Position numbers and translations under genes: made by a program. A DNA stretch of 64,000 nucleotides from Cymodocea nodosa (lineage: Eukaryota > Streptophyta > Magnoliopsida > Alismatales > Cymodoceaceae), in assembly GCA_036874045.1 (NCBI GenBank), contig JAZBRI010000004.1, forward strand, positions 2,852,001 to 2,916,000. Reading direction: 5' to 3'. How positions within the stretch are numbered: the stretch's first letter is position 1; every line of letters begins with the position of its first letter. The notes under the pieces were generated by a model. The model did not search any database. It had not been told where the DNA came from and worked only from the letters and a program-made list of their open reading frames with translations. Positions 1 through 11,100 of this stretch are shown here, piece after piece.

Positions 1-571
1 AGCTTATCTGAATAAGCAACTTGAAAAATATTGTTTGAAAGGAATTATTCAAATAAATGCTGATAATAAAATAAGCTGACCAGATATGTAGATCCAAAAA
101 TGGCTTGCAAATATAAGACAGCAATCAGGCAAAAAATCTAAGATACATTAAGCAATGGATGGAAATCAACTTAAGTAGTTCGGTTATATTTTCAGTAAAT
201 TAAGAAATGAGAATTAATTAATGTAGAAAAAAGAAAAAAAAAGAAGCAGAGGTGAATTTAAGCATTTGCTTAAGAATTATTAAAAAAAATTAAATTTATG
301 TAGTTTAACTGAAGATTTAACTATAGATAAAAATATTAGAAAGAAAAGGATTCATGTGATCTATTTTACATAATAGGATTATGACTTGTATTATTGTTAA
401 TTTTAATATAATGCCACACAACGTGCATAGGATTCAGGAATTCCAAACCAAATGGCCATTATATAACAAGCTCTTCACTGTAAAGAAGAATAAAGATACA
501 AAAGTTAATTGAAAGATATATGATAGATGAAGTGCGACATGACAACAACCATAAGTTTCTTCCGTCTTTAC
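1..571. other. Left edge: probable intron of the IQD33-like gene
   Basis: This AT-rich stretch lies downstream of the last recognisable exon of the minus-strand IQD33-like gene. That exon ends at 572 in a good GT donor, so the stretch should be intron. The C-terminal exons of the gene, which in this family carry a conserved segment beginning near EEWDDS, were not found here and probably lie beyond the window edge. I see no RNA gene or recognisable mobile element. Confidence 0.5.
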
Positions 572-2359
572 CTTCTGATGGGAAATCTGCAGTCTTTGTT
601 TTTGATATAGATTGGGTTTTCTGCTGATGTCTGCTTGAAATTTATGATGTTTTACAGAATCTCCTGCACGAACTTTAGTTGATGTGCACAAGGAACCTAT
701 GCTTGTTGTTTCTGCCTCTTCAGTATAGCCAGACTGTTTGGATTTACGTCTTACCTGAAATTGAAGTATAAGAGTAGATGCAAGAACATAGTAAAAACAC
801 AGAAGCAACCACTAGCCTGATCAATATATATAAGCAAGCATGTAGACTGTGCCGTGATGGTTTATCATCACCTATGCTCTCAATGGCACACAAGAATATG
901 GATTCATGGATGTGAAAATTGAACAACTTTCTGTGCTCATTAGCTAATTCCTTAGGGAAGACCTGTAATTAAGGTGGACCAAAGAAAATACTGGATCACA
1001 TTAAAATAGATCAAGTTTGGAAAAAACCAGAAATCCTCTAAATGCACGCTGGATAACAATTGCTGCATCGTCTTCCAGTAGTGGCTTGGCTGCTTCACTG
1101 AAGTGTTGTTTCTTCTCATCTGAAACACCAGATGGATGAGTTTCTTTGTTCTGAAAGCTTTCAGCAACTATGAGAGTGGTTTCATCCAGAATTTCTTCTT
1201 CCATTTGTGTATTTGCAGCTTCAGAACTTCTAACTATCGACATATCTTCCTCTTCTTCAAGGACTGACCCAAGATCATCTCCACAAAATTTAAGCTTTCT
1301 GAGCTTCCCTGTACCTTTTTCAGGAGGAGTGTTCTTTCCCTGCAGATCCGGAGAAAACACTTGGTAATGCTCAATATGAAGGGGGAATAATTTGTATTCA
1401 GATAAAAGGCAAAAGTACCATATTTTACCTGTGAAATTTTTAACAGTGCAAATATGTCAAATAAGAAGCATAAAATTACAGTTATTTTACATATGTGAGC
1501 GATCCTATCACTTCTTGTATGACAAATCACTTCAACATGGGTGGAACAAAAAGGAGATGTGATTACTAATTCTCTCTTTTCTACTGTTAACCTTATGGAC
1601 ATCTAGTAATGGTGTAGTATTCTTGTTGGTCTTCCATCTTGTACTCAATTATGAGGGTAGAAGCCTTAGATACGAATCCATGCAAAAATAATATCGTTAT
1701 CAAAAAAATTTGTCAAACCTGCCCCTTTCTTCTACTCATCGAAAGAATCCAATTGTGTCAGGACCTCGTAATTCTTTTATCTGGTCTTTGAACGCTGTGC
1801 ATGGTTGAGGTTCACCTAATCACTTGTTTGGGCCAGTCTACAGTAGTCTACTGCTAAGGAAAGAAATTTCCAGCAGACAAATCCAAATTTTCGGATGAAA
1901 ATAGGAACGAGCCATCTTTTCCAGATCATGGTAGGATTCAGAAGAGGCATTAAAATCTCTGCAACACATAATTCAGCCCGGACCATGAGATGTTTTTTTG
2001 TTTTTTGAATATAATGTGAAGGTCCCTGGTTATGAAACGAGTGCTGGACTAAAGAAAACCAAGAGAGACTTCCGATCCAAATCGATGAAATTAATCAGCG
2101 TTTGCTGTGTCATTTTTTGGACAAGAAACAAGAAGAACAACAACCAGAACACATCATTCTGAGCGAAAGAAGAGCTGCAATTGGAGGGGGCACAGTATGC
2201 ATCACAAACAGAAAATAATGAGGCAAATTCATCAGCAGAACGCAGAATAAGATGGAAAAAAGGGAGGTGCGGTTGGGAAGAGATGCCTACGTTGGGACAA
2301 CGCCCATCACCGGAGGAGCGACCTTTTGAGAAAGCTTTCTTAACAAGTTCCCAACCCAT
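572..2359 (-). CDS. IQD33: IQD33-like calmodulin-binding IQ-domain protein (3' end outside window)
   Basis: Plant IQD proteins bind calmodulin through IQ motifs and act as microtubule or membrane scaffolds. Three exons join in phase 0: 2359-2291 (23 aa, starting MGWELVKKAFSKGRS), 1339-1028 (104 aa) and 754-572 (61 aa). The second exon carries KLKFCGDDLGSVL and RSSEAANTQ, which recall the KRWSSVRSYLCGDEFNSVL region of IQD33. The intron between exons 2 and 3 falls inside the IQ motif, as is usual in the family, and joining them gives IQRAFRGFLVRRK with a complete IQxxxRGxxxR. The donor after exon 2 reads GTTTTT and is weak. The remaining C-terminal exons are missing because the window ends. Assignment to the IQD33/34 branch rests on remembered sequence. 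Membership of the IQD family is firmer. The stretch at 744-962 is open but is best read as intron. Confidence 0.75.
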
Positions 2360-5167
2360 GCCAAGAACTGTAAGATGGGCGATCTCCAATTACTTCACGG
2401 ATGAATCAGACCTTCTGCAGCATTAAATTGGAAAAATTTGTAGACTCCGAACACCACACTGACCTGCAACTACTCGGTCGGCAGTAGTGTGCTCAATTCT
2501 GGTGAGTGCTGTGGGGTACATGTGGGAGCCCAGTCTCTCCTTTTTCTCGTAAGGTGATGATGTACAGGTGGAGCCAGTAAGAGACCAATGCATGGACAGA
2601 GAAGGGACAATCATGATTTTTTATAATGATTTGTTATTGCTAAAAATTTAAAGTATTATTTTTACAATGTCAATTAAATTAAATCATTTTGGGTATAAAG
2701 GTCATGTTTATTTGCAGACAGCCATACTCCTACGAGAGCATCTAATAATTGCTCCCAATAGACAACAGCAAGTGAGACAGACACTCCATTTGTTTGTATC
2801 AAGAACATTTTCAAGCAACGTCTAAGGAAAGATCAAGAATCTCTTCAGTCTCGCGTAAGAGACCATTGAGGGTGAAAAAGGAGGAACACATAAATTTTTT
2901 AATTCTACAAATATTCCAGCTCTCATGCGAATCAAGTTGAAGGCAAGTCACTTTCAAAATAAACGTGCATAAACAACACATATTACGTTACTCCACTCCT
3001 TCCACTCCCTCCACTGTTGCTGCTGAATCAAAACTAACTCAAAAGTTCATGTGACTCTTTGTCAACCAAGTATTGATTATCATGTATAGTTCTGGAATAA
3101 TAAACCCCATCCCAAAAATAAAGATCATCTTTCAGAAATAAATATTTGGGTGGATTCCCTCCTTTCAGGGGATCCATTGCTGGACTGTTAGGTGTGATGG
3201 CAGGCTACAATATGGCCACATGAAAGGCTGCAAGGAAGCAGGACTTTCTAGCTGGACCAGGACCTGTAAAATCTCATCTTAACATGATGAGGTCAAGGTG
3301 GCGCCCCCTGATGCTTCCTGCTGCCTGTAGTACTCTGGAAGAGAACCTCCTTGCTTCTTCTCCTCCGTCTCTGCTTTTTTTGTTTTGTTTTTTGTTTTTT
3401 CTTTTTTTTGCCTTTTCGTTTCTGTAGTTGTTGACCTTTCTCTTGCTTGGCAATGGGTGCATGCATATGCTTTCCCTCGTCCTCCTGCTCACCTTTTAGG
3501 TGGGAAGACCGCTGGGGAATCATGCAAATCAATCAGGTGCTTGAAATTTGTTCTTTTTAAATGAGATTTGAAATTGATTATTCTAAACTGACGATTTTAA
3601 ACAAGCCATCTTCTTTTAGAATATCTCATTTCAAAGATTTTTCAGTCAAATCATAGATGTACCAACACTTTTTGTCTGGGTTTTTTTAAAATAAAATTTT
3701 ATTTGTGACAAATTTTTGAGAAAGTTCTCCAGTAATAATGTATGTATGAGAGTAAAACTAAGAGAAAGACGTTAGAAAAAGTTAGATTGGTTACTTTTTG
3801 GGAGGGAATTGATGTTTTTAATATAAGGTGAGAAGAAAAAACACCAGCGTTTTCAAGTAAGTTCATGTTTTTAGAAGATACTAAGTTTAAGATTTCTTTA
3901 GTTCTCTTAGCATTTTTAAGGAAAAATACTACAGAAAAAACATCATTAACTCTCACCTTAGAGATCACTCTGTACTATTGTATTCGACAAAGTGAAACTT
4001 TTTTCCCAAAAGAGAATAGAGACTACCACAAAATAGCAATACCATAAAGCATACTACTGATGGTAGACTGTAAGAGGTATAAAGATTTGGAATGCCAACT
4101 TCATGCATGGAGTGAATAATTTTTTATTATTTAGTTGAAAAAAATTCTAGAGTACAATAATCCAACAAAATCAACTGTTTTCAGGGTTAAAAAAAAAAAG
4201 AGTCAAACATTAGCAGTAGTGGTTTAGCAATCAATCTGATATTTAAGGCCTTGAGCATTTGGAAAAAAAATAATTCCTTCAAAATCATAGTTTTTGCACA
4301 CACTTCCATCTAAGCTTTAGTTTCCAACGCAACTTTAAATTACTTCCTCATCCTCCCCACTTGCTTGCATAAATGTAGGCTTTCAAAAGAATATTATTAT
4401 TGTTTTACAGGAGCAGAAATAATCAGATAGAAGGTAAAATCTCATGGTTCTATTTTAATTTCTTCCTTTTCCTTTTCACAAACAGACCTTATGATTTTTT
4501 TATTATGAGTGTGGACCATTTACCGACTTAGAACCGTTTGAATTCCTCTGACAACATGCATGACCACCTTCAAGCAGATAAAACCTGATGCCCTGATGAG
4601 CATGACTTGTAACTTGCAATTTATGAAAAGGAACTGGAAAGTGGCATAGGAAAGATACCAAGTGATGCAATCATTTCTTAATTTTGCAAGTAAAACGACA
4701 ATTTCCTTGAGAGTTTTTACAGGTCCAAAACATGCACTTCCCTGGCTTTTGAATAACCTCAAGATCAGTCACTAGTTCAAAAGACAAGGCACAAGATGTA
4801 AGGCAGCAATATGAGCATTTAAAAGACAGATCTGCAGGGGATACGAAGAAATGAAATACTCTACAAGACTTCTGCGTCATTCCCTGGCCAATGAAGTTGG
4901 ATGTTGCCATATAAGCTTCGGGTTTTCATGACCATCGCCTGCACTTCATAATCATACAACATCCGTGCATATAGTAGTTTCTGATGGTGGCAAAGATGCA
5001 CGGAAAGCCCAAAGACTTTATCCTTAGAAAATTAAAGTCCTACAAATTCAATTCAACCGAGAAAACAAGAAATGCAATGTGAACATTGTATTGCACCTCA
5101 AGAAAAAGACCTTCAGAGGTGACGGCCCATAGAACCACGCAACAGCTATAGAAATGCCAACTCAACC
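2360..5167. other. Intergenic region upstream of IQD33-like and downstream of PP4C
   Basis: This is a head-to-tail gap. The IQD33-like promoter should lie just above 2360 on the minus strand, and the PP4C 3' UTR and polyadenylation region just below 5168. A T-rich tract with scattered G at about 3377-3412 creates a spurious Lys/Arg-rich reading frame on the other strand. No conserved coding segment, tRNA or clear transposon end was recognised. The rest is AT-rich single-copy-looking DNA. Confidence 0.5.
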
Positions 5168-8100
5168 TCAGAGGAAGTAATCAGGAGCTGGTTTCTTTGA
5201 AGGAATCCCTCTTGACTCCTGCCAGAAGAAGTATTTTTTCAGAGAAGGGTGAGAGGTGAAACCAATAGAAGGCATAAAGAATGAGAATTCTAGTGGCAAA
5301 CATGGGGTGCTGCTTCAAAAACACGAAATTGCTTGTTCAGATTCTCATCCAGCTCTAGAATAGCAGCCACGTTACCACATCTGGAATGCAAAATAATGAA
5401 AAGGTGTGTAATCATAAAAGATATAGATAATTTGAGTGCTTAGCATTCATATTTAGGAAGACCATTGCGTTATCCCACCATTACCAAAGTATATAAATCA
5501 ATAATAAATAATTGAATTTGCAATTCTTACTAGACATTCAGATGTAGAACTACCATAACGCAGCCATCGATAATCACCAACTTCAGCCTCAAAAGGGCAT
5601 CTTAACTACTAACCATTATCAAGTTGCAAGCAATTACCTGTAGCAGTAATTTGGAGCAGACCATACTGTAACAATTTGATTATTGAACATCCACTTGTAT
5701 CCTTCCATCACTAGCTGATGTGCACGACATATGTAATCAATATTGTTTGAGTGATTAAAGGAAGAAACAACATTCCCACCAAACAAAAAACCAGCACCTC
5801 GGGGACTCAAACCCCAACCATCAACAACTTCTTCAGGGTCTGACCATAGAAGATCACACATGCCTCCATCATGAGGCACTTCCTGCTTCCGATCTATTGT
5901 TCTGATCTATCAGAGTGATGGATTATTCCCACACTAAAAATCCAAACAGTAACATAAAAAATCACAATGTAAGGTTTTACCTGGTCTAAAGTAGTTATAG
6001 CAGGAGAAAGTCCCCCATGGACACTGAAAATTCGATTCTCAACAAGTGCTGATAAACTGAACAGGTGCATAAAAATATACCAGAGCATAAACAAATGTCA
6101 GACAAATTTTAGTGTTAAAAAAGTTTCAATCTGTTGAGCTGATAGATGAAGTACCTCAAGTAATCAAATATATCTGTGCAATATCTCCATACATTTACAG
6201 AGCCATATTTCCGTAGGCACTCATCATAAAATCCATAGACCTATAATGTCAGCAAGTTCATTAGACAGGCAAAGGTTAGAACTTAGAAGTGAAGTAAAAA
6301 GATTTTATACCTGAGTAATCTGCCGGCTCTCATGATTTCCTCTTATAAGGGTTATCCTGTCAGGAAATCTGACCTGCATTTTGCACCAAATAGGTAAACC
6401 GAGAATAGCAAGTTGGCAAAATAAGTCATACGAAATGCTCTACTTGAACAAGAAAATAAACATAGACAATATAGAGCCCATGTATAAGCCATGAACAGAA
6501 AGTATACAAAAGCGGGAAATGTATTTTAACATTAAGACAAAGAGACTGACTTCAGCAGTGACTAGCTTCAAATGAACAGCCTTTAGGGACCATCATTTTG
6601 ATAACTTCAAAAGTTAATTTGCAGTAAAAAAAAATTGCATAGAGCATTAGATTAATTCATTACCGTCAAGTACAAGTCAACAAATGAATCACACTTATAT
6701 TATAGTAAAGGCTTATATTATAGTAAAGGTCTATTAGTACACGACAAAAAGTTTAAATAGAAAGGAAATGAAAAGTTCAAATAAAAAGAAAATGAAATAT
6801 CCAAAAAATCAAAATTCCCTAGAAAAGTTAGTACACATGCTGAAAAGTTCGGAAAGTCAACATTCTCTGAAGAGATTAGTGTACAACGGAATATTCAGAA
6901 AGTTAGAAATCAAATGAATAAATTGTAAAACACTAACTATAATAGCATATTTGATACATCACTCTTCATTTTGAAATTTTAAATGTAAAACAATATTAAT
7001 GAAATAAAAAATACATTTGTTCAAAAGTACAAAGACATTTTCTAAGAAATCATTTCAAATAAGTTAACATAAATTATTTCAAATAGTCCTTCCATTCCAC
7101 ATTACCATCATCATATCTTCATGTTTCTTATCTACTAATTCTTTTCTTCAGTCAAAATGAATCAATTCTACAAAACAAAAAAAAAATTCTTTTTACATTT
7201 TTTACAAAATAGGGAATGATGCCAACAACAACAATGAAGGATCAAAAGCAACACTCCAAGTCAAATTTACCAAGATTTTCTTCCATTCTACAAAACAAAA
7301 AGTTTTACATATTTAGCCAAGATGGGAACAACAACAAAATAGGGAATCAATTCTACAAAACAAAAAGTTTTTTCTTTTTACATTTTTTACAAAATAGGGA
7401 ATGATGGCAAGAACAATAATGAAGGATCAAAAGCAACACTCCAAGTCAATTTTACCAAGATTTTCTTCCATTCTACAAAACAAAAACTTTTACATATTTA
7501 GCCAAGATGGGAACAACAACAAAATAGGGAATCAATTCTACAAAACAAAAAGTTTTTTCTTTTTACATTTTTTACAAAACAGGGAATGATGGCAAGAACA
7601 ATAATGAAGGATCAAAAGCAACACTCCAAGTCAATTTTACCAAGATTTTCTTCCATTCTACAAAACAAAAACTTTTACATTTTTTGCATACTTCAAATTT
7701 TTTAAATAAGAATGATAAAATTCATATGCACCTAAAAATCCAACAAGGTATCATTTTTTCAAAACATCCAACACAACCTTTATCGAAAATACAATCATTT
7801 GTGAACTTCATTCATTTATGAACTTCATACGGTCAAGGTCAGAAATACAAGCATTGTACCTGACTTTCCTTTCCAATCTCAATGAGGGCGAACAATGAGA
7901 GGAGGGCGATTAGCCAACAAGAATGGTGAGCGTGAATGGTCGAGCTCTTGCAACAAGCTATGGAGGATCACACAAGATGAAGTGTGAATGACGATGCAAT
8001 CGAAGAGGGTTTCACTCATCTAGAAAGGTTGAGCTCTAGCAATGAGCTATGGAAGATCGCATAGGATGAAGTGCAAATAGCAAGCACGACCGACGAGAGA

Positions 8101-11100
8101 GAACAATGAGCATGACTGACTAGTGGGGTTAGCAACCGCAAACATAGAGTGTTTTCCTTTCATGCACGACCTCTAGGAGAAATGGGCAAAATTTGGATGT
8201 TCAAGGGTCGAAAAGCTTTTGAGGGAGAGAAAAGTTCAACTTTTTATATCGTTAGAATTTTCAACTTTCCTTTTCAAAAATTCCAACGCACACTAATGTC
8301 TTTATACCAGAATTTTAAAACTTTCCTTTCCACAGTTTCCTTTCCATTAGACACTAACCCCTCCTAAAAGATAAATTTAATACATAAGGTTCCCATAGAT
8401 TTACATAGAGGGAATACAACCGCAAACACAGAGTGTTTTCCTTTCATGCACGACCTCTAGGAGAAATGGGCAAAATTTGGATGTTCAAGGGTCGAAAAGC
8501 TTTTGAGGGAGAGAAAAGTTCAACTTTTTATATCGTTAGAATTTTCAACTTTCCTTTTCAAAAATTCCAACGCACACTAATGTCTTTATACCAGAATTTT
8601 AAAACTTTCCTTTCCACAGTTTCCTTTCCATTAGACACTAACCCCTCCTAAAAGATAAATTTAATACATAAGGTTCCCATAGATTTACATAGAGGGAATA
8701 CAAGGCTCCTAACCATATGTTCCATGTATCAAGCATAAGCAATTACAATATCTGAAATCACAAAATGAACTTTATGCATTCAACTATTATGCCCAAAGAC
8801 TCATAATCACCATCCAAACTTCCAAAGGTATGCTCATTACAAATATAATCAATGTTTTTACTTATATATTACACTTCAATTGGACAAAAGGACAGTCAAT
8901 TTCATATATAGATCAAACTAGGAAGACATTCCTGAAGTTGTTGAATCATTAGCATCATATAAAAGCATACCTCCTAGAGCTGTTACCCTTGTTGATTGTA
9001 TAATTATCACACATCACTGAGGATGAAAATGTTGAATGGTTATGAAGTAGGCTCTTGGGGATCCTCATTTAGAAAATTAACAAATTCTTTACGCAAAACT
9101 TCTTTCATACTTGGAGTCTTGGATAGATGAGGAGATAAAATTAAATATTATATAAAAATATAAAAAATTTATTACATTAAGGGAATGAATGTAGTAACAA
9201 CCTGCTGATTTGTGAGAGTTTCAGAAGCAGCTGGAAACTTGAATCTGAGATTTCAATTAACAGTATCAAACTCAATTTTTCTGTTAATTTGTCTCTAGAC
9301 TCTGGATTTGAAAGTTTGTTATTTAGTTTGCAATAGTTTGACAATTTGAGGGAGTGGATGAGAGAAAAAACGGACAAGAACTTAATATTTTGGGAGATTG
9401 TATTTCATCAGAAAAGGAATTCCAACTTCCATTAATTCTTTTCCACTTCCCCTAAAAGGATTAGAGGAGATTTCCAAATACTTTTTAGGGGGAGATTTTC
9501 AAATATTTTCTCATATATTTTCCAAACCAAAGATCATTTAAAACAAAAAGGTAACGTTGTTATGGGTCATGCACAGTCAAAATGGTGGACCATAGCCATA
9601 AATTTATCATATGTTCAATGCTCTCATGTTTCAAAATTGATACCAAGATAGAAAACCAAATAATTTGGAAATAAGAATGTGAAACAAAAACTGGTAGAAA
9701 TAGATTATTTTTATTAGCAAAAACAAAGTCTCTATACATAGATACTACATAAAGAAGACAAATACAACTTAGCAATATAAGTCTAAACACATATACAATA
9801 CACACATAATATCTTATTATTTTAACACTCTCCTTCAAGTTAAAGCATTCAACTTGCAATAAATTTAATAAAAATTTAAACATAATTGAAAAAACAATGG
9901 ATGCATGGAAAAACATAAAAAATAAATTACTACAACAGTAGTAGCAACAAAAGGTAGTAATAATTACTGTGGTAGAAGTAGTAACAATATTAATAATCTG
10001 AGATAAGTCTAGGAAGAATTATATCTTAAATAATAGTAGATTAACCATCGAATGATACAATCCAAGATAGTAAAATAGATAGATAAATATGGTCTATCCC
10101 TAGGAAGTAAAAGACAGATAAGCCTCGGGATTTTTTGGTGTAAAAATGATTTTTTATATTTTCTCTTTTTTAAACCACCACCATTTTTTGATTTTTTTAT
10201 GCAAATTTTTTCCTTTTTCCAATTTTTCTATCGTTTTCCTCCTCTTTTCTCCTTTTTTTCCTCTTATTGCATTTTTTCTTCTTTTTCTTTCTTTTCTCTT
10301 CTTCCATTTTCTCTCCTCCCCCTCCCTTTCTACCCTTTTTCCTTTGTGAGCCTCTCAAACCCCCATTCTTTCCCTCTCATTCGTGCATTTTCGTGAAGGC
10401 AGCAAATGGAGTGTTGTTTGATAGAATATGAGGAGAATGGAGAGGCAACAGTGGCAGTAATGAGGCCTGTAGCAGATGGCTGGACAATGCTTGCAAATGG
10501 CTAGTGATGGAGTGAAGGCCAACAGTGGGAGAGAAGTCAGAGACCTAGGAAACATTAGCAAAAAGAGAGGGAAACAATCTTGGAAGGACCACATGAGAGG
10601 AAGCCCCTTTCCGTCACCACTACTTATTCCCACAATGGTCGATAACTGGACAAGGGGAAGATAGGAGTTAAGGTTGGTAGTGAGAGAGGGGCCTAGATGC
10701 AAGAAAAGGGGTATTGACAGCTTCGAAGCTTGACATTGGCAACGAATATTGGGCTACTGATTGTTAGGAGGAGAGTGGTGGTTAAGATTTCCCTCATTAT
10801 CTAAATCTCTCACATTTTTTAGATTTTAAAAATCTAGGCTCTAATACCATGTGAGAACAAGAAACGGTAGAAGTAGATTGTTTTTATTAGCAAACACAAG
10901 GCTTCTATACATAAAAGCTACATAAAGAAGGCAAATATAACTTAAACAATGTGAAACTAAACCCACATACAATACGAACATAATATCTTAATATTCTAAC
11001 AAATAAATTAGGTATAAAGAGAAAAATCAAACTCATTATGATATATAAACCTCTATGGATCATAATACCAATATACGTGTTCAACAAATCAACAATGCTG

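Noticed and set aside
744-962. Open stretch between IQD33-like exons 2 and 3 that follows an AG and reads VFPKELANEHRKL
   Set aside because: Joining exon 2 directly to 754 restores the IQ motif (FRGFL then VRRK) in phase, so this stretch is better explained as intron.
3274-3532. Lys/Arg-rich minus-strand reading frames
   Set aside because: They come from a T-rich low-complexity tract; no domain and no codon bias.
7216-7589. Two similar 62-codon frames
   Set aside because: Both are by-products of the 185-bp tandem repeat inside a PP4C intron.
8149-8651. Two identical 72-codon frames
   Set aside because: Produced by the 284-bp duplication; no recognisable protein and no splice or promoter context.
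10146-10396. Phe/Leu/Ser-rich hydrophobic frames suggesting membrane proteins
   Set aside because: The DNA is a pyrimidine-rich tract inside the miniature LTR element.
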